Part shown: one piece after another, positions 7,437 to 15,247 of the stretch
How the letters are laid out: every line of letters begins with the position of its first letter
Numbering within the stretch: the first letter of the stretch is position 1
DNA from: JANXZO01 sp964355115
GTDB taxonomy: Bacteria > Bacteroidota > Bacteroidia > Bacteroidales > FEN-979
Length of the DNA stretch: 29,437 bases
Direction: 5' to 3'
Assembly: GCA_964355115.1 (NCBI GenBank)
Contig: CAYHCQ010000022.1
Coordinates: forward strand, 1 to 29,437
Made by a program: the position numbers and the translations under genes
The notes under the pieces: model-generated
Database searches by the model: none
Told to the model about the DNA's origin: nothing
The model's input: only the letters and a program-made list of their open reading frames with translations

Positions 7437-9341
7437 ATGGATATAATTTTAATTTTAATTCCAATATTTCCGCTTCTTGGATTTTTGATCCTGGGACTTG
7501 GATTCCGCACGATTCCCAAAAAATTAACATCAATAATTGGTCCCGGAACGATCCTTTTTTCTTTTCTATTATCACTATATGTGTTTTTTAATTTTCACCA
7601 ATTCACCAATTCACCACTTCACCACTTCTTCAACTGGATCTCCTTCCCCGGCTTAACCTTCCCTTTCGCCTTCCTTGTCGACCCGCTCTCCTGCCTGATG
7701 CTGCTGATCATCACGGGCGTCGGTTTTATCATACATGTCTATTCGGTGGGTTACATGAAAGAGGACCCCGGGTTCAATCGCTTTTTTGCTTACATGAACC
7801 TCTTCGTCTTTTCGATGCTGCTGCTTGTGCTTGGGGCCAGCTATCCCATCATGTTCATCGGATGGGAAGGGGTGGGGCTCTGTTCCTACCTGCTCATCGG
7901 CTTCTGGTTTAAAAACCACGACTACAACAATGCAGCCAAGAAGGCCTTTATCATGAACCGCATCGGCGACCTGGGGTTCCTGCTTGGGATGTTCCTTCTT
8001 TTTACGACATTCAACAGTCTGAATTATTCCGATATTTTCGCCCAGGCCAGATCTATGCAGGCCGGGGATCCTGCCCTCATGGCCATTACCCTGCTGCTCT
8101 TTGTGGGAGCCGTGGGTAAGAGTGCACAGATCCCTCTCTTCACCTGGCTTCCCGATGCCATGGCAGGCCCCACGCCAGTTTCGGCGCTTATCCATGCAGC
8201 CACCATGGTCACCGCAGGGGTTTATATGATTGCACGTTCAGGAATTTTATACGTACTCTCCCCGGTCACCATGTCTGTCATCGGCATCACCGGACTGGCT
8301 ACAGCATTGTTTGCCGCAGCGATCGCAATGTATCAGAATGACATCAAAAAGGTTCTGGCCTATTCCACCATCAGCCAGCTGGGTTATATGTTTCTCGGTT
8401 TGAGCGTGGGCGCCTTTACCGGGGCGATGTTCCACCTCACCACACATGCATTTTTCAAGGCCCTTCTCTTCCTCGGCGCCGGCAGCGTGATCCATGCGCT
8501 GGGCGGCGAACAGGATATCCGGAAAATGGGCGGACTGAAGAACAGTCTGCCAAAAACCCATCTTACCTTTTTAATCGGAACCATTGCCATTGCCGGAATT
8601 CCACCTCTTTCCGGGTTCTTCTCCAAAGATGAAATTCTATCGGGAGTGTTCAACGCCTCACCGATTTTGTGGATTCTGGCGGTGGCCGGCTCCATGATGA
8701 CCGCTTTCTATATGTTCAGACTTCTCTTCCTGACCTTTTTTACACGGTTCCGCGGAACTGCAGAGCAGCATCACCACCTGCACGAATCGCCCGGAGTGAT
8801 GACCATCCCGCTGATGCTCCTGGCCGCTTTGGCCTTCTTTGGCGGGTTCATTAACCTGCCGGAAATTTTTGGCGGTGATGCCGGACTTGAAGGGTTTCTG
8901 GCCCCTGTTTTCGCCGATGCAAATGCTGCAATGGCCGGTCAAACACCCCTTTCGCATGTCACAGAATGGATCCTGATGGGTACCACCCTTTTGCTCGTGC
9001 TCGCCATGGTCGTGCTGGCCTGGTACCGGTTCGTGAAGCTGAATGGGGGGGAGGCAATAGACAAGAAACAACAGTCTGCGCTGGTTCGGATAATTGCCAA
9101 TAAATTTTATACCGACGAACTGTACGATATGGTAGTTGTGAACCCGCTGTTCAGGCTCTCCCGCTTCCTTCACAGCGTTGTTGAGATCCGCATCATCGAC
9201 AGGCTGGCCGACGGTATCGGGACAATGGTTGTTCGCACAGGCAATACCGTGCGATACATCCAGTCCGGGAACGTAGGCTTTTACATGTTTATCATGATAC
9301 TCGGAATTATCCTAATCCTTTTTTTAAACATCCTGATCTGA
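7437..9341 (+). CDS. nuoL: NADH-quinone oxidoreductase subunit L
   Basis: A 634-residue antiporter-like proton-pumping subunit at the far end of the membrane arm. The core carries MFIGWEGVGLCSYLLIGFW with the conserved Glu, GKSAQIPLFTWLPDAMAGPT with the key Lys, SALIHAATMVTAGVY, and KKVLAYSTISQLGYMFLG. The C-terminus has the long amphipathic extension and a final membrane helix. Residues about 53-66 (FHQFTNSPLHHFFN) are encoded by an 8-bp tandem repeat lying in the loop between the second and third predicted helices. This looks like a tolerated insertion. ATG 7437 is the natural start, with the first helix beginning at residue 3. Confidence 0.95.
   Translation: MDIILILIPIFPLLGFLILGLGFRTIPKKLTSIIGPGTILFSFLLSLYVFFNFHQFTNSPLHHFFNWISFPGLTFPFAFLVDPLSCLMLLIITGVGFIIHVYSVGYMKEDPGFNRFFAYMNLFVFSMLLLVLGASYPIMFIGWEGVGLCSYLLIGFWFKNHDYNNAAKKAFIMNRIGDLGFLLGMFLLFTTFNSLNYSDIFAQARSMQAGDPALMAITLLLFVGAVGKSAQIPLFTWLPDAMAGPTPVSALIHAATMVTAGVYMIARSGILYVLSPVTMSVIGITGLATALFAAAIAMYQNDIKKVLAYSTISQLGYMFLGLSVGAFTGAMFHLTTHAFFKALLFLGAGSVIHALGGEQDIRKMGGLKNSLPKTHLTFLIGTIAIAGIPPLSGFFSKDEILSGVFNASPILWILAVAGSMMTAFYMFRLLFLTFFTRFRGTAEQHHHLHESPGVMTIPLMLLAALAFFGGFINLPEIFGGDAGLEGFLAPVFADANAAMAGQTPLSHVTEWILMGTTLLLVLAMVVLAWYRFVKLNGGEAIDKKQQSALVRIIANKFYTDELYDMVVVNPLFRLSRFLHSVVEIRIIDRLADGIGTMVVRTGNTVRYIQSGNVGFYMFIMILGIILILFLNILI
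7594..7633. repeat. 8-bp tandem repeat inside the nuoL coding region
   Basis: Units TTCACCAA (7594), TTCACCAA (7602), TTCACCAC (7610), TTCACCAC (7618) and TTCTTCAA (7626). The repeat is translated in frame as part of FHQFTNSPLHHFFN. It is an inverted relative of the repeat at 7382-7421: about 32 of 40 positions match when one is reverse-complemented. Confidence 0.85.
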
Positions 9342-9348
9342 GAATACC

Positions 9349-10800
9349 ATGCTGACACTGATCCTCATCCTGCTGCCCCTGGTCTTCTCGCTCATTCTGC
9401 TTGCACTGAAGCATGAAAAGGAGATCCGGTTTGTGGCGCTGGCGGGAGCCCTTGCCGAATTCGGAGTTGCCATAGCCGCACTCATCCAGTACATAACAAC
9501 CTGCCATTGCAGCCTTGCATTCCATGCCGGTTGGCTCAATACACTTGGCGTAAGCCTTACTTTCAGCATGGATGGCATCAGCCTTCCGCTGGTGTTGCTC
9601 ACCACCTTCCTGATGCCGCTCATCATCCTCTCCTCATTCAGCCATAACTACAGCCGTCCCTCAGCATTCTATGCCCTCATCCTGCTCATGGAGATGGCCC
9701 TTGTGGGTGTATTTACTGCGGGCGACGGACTGATGTTCTACATTTTCTGGGAACTTACACTCATTCCGGCCTGGTTTATCTGTGCCGTTTGGGGCGGAAA
9801 TGACCGCATCCGGATCACATTCAAATTCTTCATTTATACATTTGCCGGAAGCCTGCTGATGCTGGTGGCCCTCATCTATATCTATTTCCGTACGCCACTA
9901 CCGCACTCTTTTGATTTCCGGGTGCTCTATATTGCTGTGCTATCTCCTGCCGAGCAGTCCTGGATTTTCCTGGCCTTTTTTGTCGCTTTCGCCATCAAGA
10001 TACCGCTGTTCCCATTTCATACCTGGCAACCCGACACCTATACCGAATCGCCTGCCGCAGGGAGCATGCTGCTGGCTGGCATCATGCTTAAAATGGGCAT
10101 CTACGGACTCATACGGCTGCTTATCCCCATATGCCACGAGGCGATGCAGGAGTGGGGCGCTGTTGCCATGATCCTGGCGATCGCCGGAATTGTATATGCT
10201 TCGCTCATCGCCATCCGGCAGGAGGATATGAAGCGGCTCGTGGCTTATTCCTCCATTGCCCATGTGGGGCTGATCGCCGCCGGGGTGTTCGCCCTGAACC
10301 TTAAAGGATTGCAGGGATCGGTGATCCAGATGGTGTCGCATGGAATTAACATCGTGGGACTTTTCCTCATTATCGACATTATTCAGCAGAGAACAGGATC
10401 GCGCAACATCTCCGACCTGGGAGGCATTGCCCGGAAAGCGCCCCGGCTGGCCATACTCTTTATGATCATCATGCTGGGCAGCATTGCGCTACCGCTTACC
10501 AACGGATTTGTGGGAGAGTTTCTTCTTCTGCTCGGGATTTTTGAATACAACCACATGTTTGCCGCTGTGGCCGGGCTCACAGTCATCTTCAGCGCTGTAT
10601 ACATGCTCTGGATGTTCCAGCGTGTAATGTTTGGCGACACTACACCCATGACCGAAAACATGACCGACCTGAATTGGAAAGAGATGGCCGCACTCATTCC
10701 GCTTGTCGTGGTGATCTTCTGGATCGGTATTTTTCCTGGGTTCTTCATGAACATGATCTGGCCGGATGCTGTAAGGATTTTGGCAACGGTAAACTTTTGA
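9349..10800 (+). CDS. nuoM: NADH-quinone oxidoreductase subunit M
   Basis: A 483-residue antiporter-like membrane subunit. Diagnostic segments are YIFWELTLIPAWFI with the conserved Glu, AIKIPLFPFHTWQPDTYTESP with the conserved Lys, MLLAGIMLKMGIYGLIR and KRLVAYSSIAHVGLI. The ATG at 9349 is 7 nt after nuoL. About 14 helices are expected and the length is ordinary. The nuoN ATG follows 9 nt after the stop. Confidence 0.95.
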   Translation: MLTLILILLPLVFSLILLALKHEKEIRFVALAGALAEFGVAIAALIQYITTCHCSLAFHAGWLNTLGVSLTFSMDGISLPLVLLTTFLMPLIILSSFSHNYSRPSAFYALILLMEMALVGVFTAGDGLMFYIFWELTLIPAWFICAVWGGNDRIRITFKFFIYTFAGSLLMLVALIYIYFRTPLPHSFDFRVLYIAVLSPAEQSWIFLAFFVAFAIKIPLFPFHTWQPDTYTESPAAGSMLLAGIMLKMGIYGLIRLLIPICHEAMQEWGAVAMILAIAGIVYASLIAIRQEDMKRLVAYSSIAHVGLIAAGVFALNLKGLQGSVIQMVSHGINIVGLFLIIDIIQQRTGSRNISDLGGIARKAPRLAILFMIIMLGSIALPLTNGFVGEFLLLLGIFEYNHMFAAVAGLTVIFSAVYMLWMFQRVMFGDTTPMTENMTDLNWKEMAALIPLVVVIFWIGIFPGFFMNMIWPDAVRILATVNF

Positions 10801-10809
10801 CTTAAATAA

Positions 10810-12186
10810 ATGACAACAATAATATCTCTGACGCTTCTTGGTGTACTGGTCCTTCTTCTTGGAATTCTGAAGAAAAAGGCCCTGCAGCTGCCATTGATCC
10901 TGGTGGGACTTCTTACTGCACTCGCGCTCACGATCTCCGACTGGAATTCGGCACGCCACCTCTTTAACGACATGCTCATTGTCGACAATACGGCCGTGGC
11001 CTTCAGCGCCGTGCTGATCCTCTCCACCTTCCTTATCTTTATGTTTGCCCCCCACTATTACCGCGGGGTGCAGCGACCGCTCGACGACATCTTTGCCATC
11101 ATGATCTTTGCACTGGTTGGAGCCGTCCTGATGACCTCATACGGCAACCTTATCATGCTTTTTATAGGTATCGAGACCCTCTCCATTGCACTCTATGTGC
11201 TCGCCGGAAGCCACAAGGAGGCCATCACATCGAATGAAGCCACACTGAAATACTTCCTGCTGGGCTCCTTCCTTTCGGGGTTCCTTCTCTTTGGGATTGC
11301 CCTGATTTATGGTTCAAGCGGTTCGTTCAGCCTGAGTGGTATACAGATCTTTGTTGCAGCGCAGCAAGGAAATATGCCACCCATGTTTCTTGCAGGATTG
11401 TTCATGCTGATCATCGGACTTGCTTTTAAAATTGCCGTGGCTCCGTTCCATTTCTGGGCTCCCGATGTGTATGAAGGCACTCCCACCCTGGTTACCGCCT
11501 TTATGGCAACCGTTGTCAAAACGGCCAGTATCGTGGCCATGTACAGGTTCTTTACCCACACATTTTATGGGATTCACGGGGTATGGGAAACTACGATCTG
11601 GGTTCTTGCCGCCCTTACCATCCTGCTGGGGAATCTGACCGGTGTTTACCAGCCCAACCTCAAACGGATGCTGGCCTACTCCAGCATCAGCCATTCGGGC
11701 TACATGCTGCTTGCCGTGGTTGCCTTCAGCCCTCTGTCAGACAACGCGCTGTTGCTCTATACACTTTCCTACTCCATAGCCACAATATCAGCCTTCGGCA
11801 TCCTCATCCTGATCCGTGAAGCCAATGGCAACGACTATTTCGGATCGATGAACGGAATGGCTAAAACAAACCCTCTGGAGGCATTCTGCCTTACCATAGC
11901 CATGCTCTCGCTGGCAGGAATTCCGCCACTGGCCGGTTTCATGGGGAAATATTTCCTCTTTACAACAGCGCTCGAGAAGGGACTTTTATGGCTTGTTCTT
12001 ATTGCCATTGCAGGATCAGCGATAAGCATTACCTACTATTTCAGGCCGATCGTGGCCATGTACATGAAAGAAAATGAAGGGGTAAAACTGAATGCAGGAC
12101 CGGTATTCAAAGCGCACCTGATCTTCCTTACGCTCCTGCTGATCCTAATAGGAGTGATGCCGTTTCTGGTGATCGGATTGTTGTAA
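10810..12186 (+). CDS. nuoN: NADH-quinone oxidoreductase subunit N
   Basis: A 458-residue antiporter-like membrane subunit and the last gene of the complex I operon. Visible motifs include MLFIGIETLSIALYVLAG with the conserved Glu, SNEATLKYFLLGSF, AFKIAVAPFHFWAPDVYEGTP with the conserved Lys, and KRMLAYSSISHSGYMLL. The stop at 12184-12186 lies 34 nt from the converging end of the ferritin-like gene on the other strand. Only a weak hairpin is visible between the two genes. Confidence 0.95.
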   Translation: MTTIISLTLLGVLVLLLGILKKKALQLPLILVGLLTALALTISDWNSARHLFNDMLIVDNTAVAFSAVLILSTFLIFMFAPHYYRGVQRPLDDIFAIMIFALVGAVLMTSYGNLIMLFIGIETLSIALYVLAGSHKEAITSNEATLKYFLLGSFLSGFLLFGIALIYGSSGSFSLSGIQIFVAAQQGNMPPMFLAGLFMLIIGLAFKIAVAPFHFWAPDVYEGTPTLVTAFMATVVKTASIVAMYRFFTHTFYGIHGVWETTIWVLAALTILLGNLTGVYQPNLKRMLAYSSISHSGYMLLAVVAFSPLSDNALLLYTLSYSIATISAFGILILIREANGNDYFGSMNGMAKTNPLEAFCLTIAMLSLAGIPPLAGFMGKYFLFTTALEKGLLWLVLIAIAGSAISITYYFRPIVAMYMKENEGVKLNAGPVFKAHLIFLTLLLILIGVMPFLVIGLL

Positions 12187-12220
12187 AAAGGAAGTGACTT
12201 TGTTACCCTGTCACTGATTC

Positions 12221-12682
12221 TTATAGAAACTTCCTGATATCCTCCGCGTGCTCCTTCTCTTCATCGATGATCTGCTGAACCAGTTTTTTGGAGTCACTGC
12301 GGGCATATTTCAGCATCTCGGTGTAAAAAGCAACACTGTCGTTTTCGAACTTAAAAGCAATCTCCAGGGCCTCCCTGGGGGTCTTCACCGTTTTTGCAAG
12401 TTCAATACCGGATTCGGGCTTTCCGAAAATATGCGACGATGCCAGGTGGTTGATGTATTCTGATGCATCCTCAGTCTGGAAATCAAAACTCTCGGCATCA
12501 AATTTTTCAGCCAGTTTCTGAAAGATGGAGATGTGCATAACCTCTTTTTCTGCAAGATCCAGGAATAAACCCTTGGTATCGGTGCTCTCTCCGATCATGT
12601 CGGCAGCTGCAGTGTAGAATTCGTTGCCGTTCTCTTCAATACGTACGGCAATCTCAACGATCTCTAGTCCGGAATAATACAT
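12221..12682 (-). CDS. Rubrerythrin-like ferritin-fold di-iron protein
   Basis: A 153-residue protein predicted to form a four-helix bundle. Paired carboxylate/His motifs typical of ferritin-like di-iron proteins are visible: RIEENGNEFY in helix 1, AEKEVMHISIF in helix 2, KFENDSVAFY in helix 3, and DEEKEHAEDI in helix 4, giving the E...ExxH, E...ExxH pattern. It resembles the rubrerythrin/COG1633 group but has no rubredoxin-like CxxC tail. A likely role is peroxide or iron handling; that is inference from the fold. It is transcribed alone, convergent with nuo and divergent from the T9SS gene, and has a good promoter match upstream. Confidence 0.85.
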   Translation of the reverse strand: MYYSGLEIVEIAVRIEENGNEFYTAAADMIGESTDTKGLFLDLAEKEVMHISIFQKLAEKFDAESFDFQTEDASEYINHLASSHIFGKPESGIELAKTVKTPREALEIAFKFENDSVAFYTEMLKYARSDSKKLVQQIIDEEKEHAEDIRKFL

Positions 12683-12702
12683 GGTGCTTGGTTTTTACCT
12701 CA

Positions 12703-12734
12703 CAAAGGTATATAAAAATCGATTTATGGGACAA
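12703..12734 (-). promoter_or_regulatory. Bacteroidota-type promoter of the ferritin-like gene
   Basis: On the minus strand, a -7 box TACCTTTG (12703-12710) fits the TAnnTTTG consensus exactly. A TTG (12732-12734) lies 21 nt upstream, in the -33 position. The box is about 20 nt from the ATG. Confidence 0.6.
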
Positions 12735-12814
12735 CCGGAAACGTCAGAAAGGCGTCTGTTGTGAAAAATTTAGCGCTTGCAGACTGAAGATACCATAACA
12801 AAACATATTATTAA

Positions 12815-12822
12815 TATCTTTG
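12815..12822 (+). promoter_or_regulatory. -7 box upstream of the T9SS PKD gene
   Basis: TATCTTTG matches TAnnTTTG exactly and lies 40 nt before the ATG at 12863. No TTTG is seen at the usual -33 distance. The rest of the 180-nt divergent intergenic region (12683-12862) shows no other clear feature. Confidence 0.5.
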
Positions 12823-12862
12823 TAGCCCTAACCCAATCACTTAGAAACCAAAACCCACTTTT

Positions 12863-15196
12863 ATGAAAAGAGTTATTTTTACATGTTTTGCCGTGTTAGC
12901 CTTCGCTGTGGCTTTTTCACAGGCGGTTCAACGCAATATGGTAGTTCTCGAAATTGGTACGGGAACCTGGTGCTACTACTGTCCGGGGGCTGCCATGGGA
13001 GCCGACGATCTCATTGCAGCCGGCTGCAATGTAGCGGTGGTTGAAAATCACAACGGCGATGCCTTTACCTATTCGGGCTCCGATGCAAGGAACTCCTACT
13101 ACGGCATCACTGGATATCCGACAGCTTTTTTCGATGGCACACTGAACTTTGTTGGAGGCAGCAATACCAACAGTATGTATGCCAATTACCTGCCACTTTA
13201 CAACCAGCGATATGCAGTTCCCTCCCCCGCAACCGTCACGATCACGGGAACGAATACCGGAAACCTCTACAATATTACAGTCACCATAACCAAAGTGGCT
13301 ACCATCACGGCAACCGATATCAAAGCACACCTGGTTCTCACCGAATCCAACATCACCTACTCATGGCAGGGCCAAACCCACCTGAATTATGTCAGCCGGA
13401 CCATGGTACCCAATTCAAGCGGAACCTCAATAAATTTCAGTTCCGGAAACACAGTGGTCCTCAATCTGTCCTTTACAAAGGATCCAACCTGGGTCACAAA
13501 CAACTGTGAACTGGTGGCATTCATCCAGGACAATACCACCAAAGAGATTTTCAACGGGGCCAAGAAGATGCTGAATGCACTCTACCTGCCCCTGGCCACC
13601 GATTTTTCTGCTACCCCGACCAGCGGTTGTGCACCCCTTACCGTTAACTATACCGACCTTTCAGTTGGCGCCACCAACTGGAACTGGAGCTTCCCCGGCG
13701 GAACCCCTGCGACATCAACCCTTCAGAATCCAACCGTTTTGTACAATACTGCCGGCACCTATGACGCCACCCTCATTGCATCAAACCCGGGTGCAAATGC
13801 ACAAGGTACGATGACCAAGACTGGTTATATCAGTGTAACATCTGTTCCGGGCACTGCAGAAACACCCTCCGGCAGCAATGCCATGTGTGTCAATCCTCCT
13901 AACCAGACTTACAATACCACCAATATTGCCAATACCACAGGCTATATATGGGACCTCACTCCTGCAGCGGCAGGGACGCTGACACCATCCGGAACCTCCT
14001 GTACCATTGACTGGGATAACGCCTTTACCGGCTCTGCCCAGCTGAAGGTACGTGGCACCAACGCCTGCGGCCCCGGTGCCTGGTCGAACCTCTTCCCGAT
14101 CAACATCAGTTTGCCCCCGGGAGGAGCAACAACACCGGCCGGCCCCGGCAGTCTTTGCATCAATTCACCCAATACCGACTATACCACTGTGGGAACCGCT
14201 CCGGCCACGAGCTATGTCTGGGAACTTGTTCCCGCCGATGCCGGCGCCCTTTATCCTGCCGGTACCACGGTAACCATCGACTGGGTTAATACCTACACCG
14301 GCTCCTGCCAGCTTCGCGTGAAGCCGGTAAACGCATCCTGCGAAGGCCAGTGGACCAACTACCTTCCGATCACCATTGAAACAGGCCCCACGGGCTTTAA
14401 TATGACCGGCGGAGGTGCCTACTGCGGACAAGGTGGAAGCGGTTCACCCATTGGTCTCGATGGCTCACAAACTGCCACCAATTACACCCTCTACCTCAAC
14501 GGAACTGCAACAACAACCATAGTTCCGGGAACGGGCAGCGCAATCAGTTTTGGAAACCAGATGACAGCCGGCAGCTATACTGCAGTGGCAAACACCTCCG
14601 GAGCCGGATGCCCCAACACAATGAACGGAACAATTTCTGTTTCCATCGACCCGCAGTTACCTGAAGTGCCCGGCGACCCGATGGGTCCTGCCCAAGTCTA
14701 TACCGGTTCAACACCCACCACCGACTTCACCACCACCGGCGGAACCTATTCCACAACCTATACATGGGAACTCTCACCGGCCTCGGCAGGTACATTCAGC
14801 GGAACCACCACCACGGGAACAGTAACCTGGGACCTGACATATGCAGGAATAGCCATCATTCGCGTAAAGGGTGTAAACTCCTGCGGCGGCGGATCCTTCT
14901 CGAACGAATTCCCTGTTACGGTTGATGTTGGTGTTGGCATTTCTGAGCCCGGCCAGGCGAAGCTGATCAGCCTCTTCCCCAACCCGGCAAAAGGAATGGT
15001 CACCCTCATTCCGGCAAAATCAATCACTGCCGATATCCTTGTTCGCAATTCACTGGGAAAGACCGTTCTCAATAAAACCAGGGTAACCCTCAGCGGAAAC
15101 TACCAGATGAACATTTCCGAGCTCCAGGCGGGTATCTATTTCATCCGCATAAGCAGCGGTGATACCTGGCAGACCCTCAAAATGATCGTAGAATAA
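12863..15196 (+). CDS. T9SS-exported protein with thioredoxin-like (Omp28-type) N-terminus and PKD domains
   Basis: A 777-residue secreted protein. Residues 1-21 form a signal peptide. Residues 22-240 resemble the Omp28/thioredoxin-like fold, with a CxxC at C37-C40 (GTWCYYCPG) and a cis-Pro-like turn at P86 (GYPTAFFDG). Residues about 245-330 are a PKD domain (CAPLTVNYTDLSVGATNWNW). Next come Ig/PKD-like repeats, each with a W-x-L-x-P-A-x-A-G core and a NxCG...WSN(L/E)FP end, at about 338-416, 420-500 and 605-690, with an Ig-like unit between. The last ~75 residues (LFPNPAKGMVTL... ending LKMIVE) are a type A T9SS sorting domain. It should be exported through SecYEG and T9SS and placed on the surface or released. 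Its substrate is unknown. It stands alone, with its own -7 box and a strong terminator. Confidence 0.88.
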   Translation: MKRVIFTCFAVLAFAVAFSQAVQRNMVVLEIGTGTWCYYCPGAAMGADDLIAAGCNVAVVENHNGDAFTYSGSDARNSYYGITGYPTAFFDGTLNFVGGSNTNSMYANYLPLYNQRYAVPSPATVTITGTNTGNLYNITVTITKVATITATDIKAHLVLTESNITYSWQGQTHLNYVSRTMVPNSSGTSINFSSGNTVVLNLSFTKDPTWVTNNCELVAFIQDNTTKEIFNGAKKMLNALYLPLATDFSATPTSGCAPLTVNYTDLSVGATNWNWSFPGGTPATSTLQNPTVLYNTAGTYDATLIASNPGANAQGTMTKTGYISVTSVPGTAETPSGSNAMCVNPPNQTYNTTNIANTTGYIWDLTPAAAGTLTPSGTSCTIDWDNAFTGSAQLKVRGTNACGPGAWSNLFPINISLPPGGATTPAGPGSLCINSPNTDYTTVGTAPATSYVWELVPADAGALYPAGTTVTIDWVNTYTGSCQLRVKPVNASCEGQWTNYLPITIETGPTGFNMTGGGAYCGQGGSGSPIGLDGSQTATNYTLYLNGTATTTIVPGTGSAISFGNQMTAGSYTAVANTSGAGCPNTMNGTISVSIDPQLPEVPGDPMGPAQVYTGSTPTTDFTTTGGTYSTTYTWELSPASAGTFSGTTTTGTVTWDLTYAGIAIIRVKGVNSCGGGSFSNEFPVTVDVGVGISEPGQAKLISLFPNPAKGMVTLIPAKSITADILVRNSLGKTVLNKTRVTLSGNYQMNISELQAGIYFIRISSGDTWQTLKMIVE

Positions 15197-15209
15197 TTAT
15201 AAATAATCG

Positions 15210-15217
15210 TAATTTTG
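15210..15217 (+). promoter_or_regulatory. -7 box overlapping the downstream terminator
   Basis: TAATTTTG fits TAnnTTTG. Transcription would begin about 5-8 nt later, inside the left arm of the terminator stem at 15220-15241. No -33 TTTG is seen at the expected distance, so support is partial. Confidence 0.4.
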
Positions 15218-15219
15218 CA

Positions 15220-15247
15220 GCCCGGACCTAAAAGTCCGGGCTTTTTT
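15220..15247 (+). terminator. Rho-independent terminator of the T9SS PKD gene
   Basis: A perfect 8-bp stem, GCCCGGAC (15220-15227) and GTCCGGGC (15234-15241), closes a 6-nt loop and is followed by six T (15242-15247). It ends directly before the ATG (15248) of the next gene. Confidence 0.9.

Noticed and set aside
12193..12215. Bidirectional terminator between nuoN and the ferritin-like gene
   Set aside because: AGTGAC (12193-12198) and GTCACT (12210-12215) give only a 6-bp stem with an 11-nt loop and no T-tract on either side.
15215..15247. TTG start at 15215 for the transglutaminase-like gene
   Set aside because: It would translate the terminator hairpin into a non-conserved leader; the ATG at 15248 is more likely.
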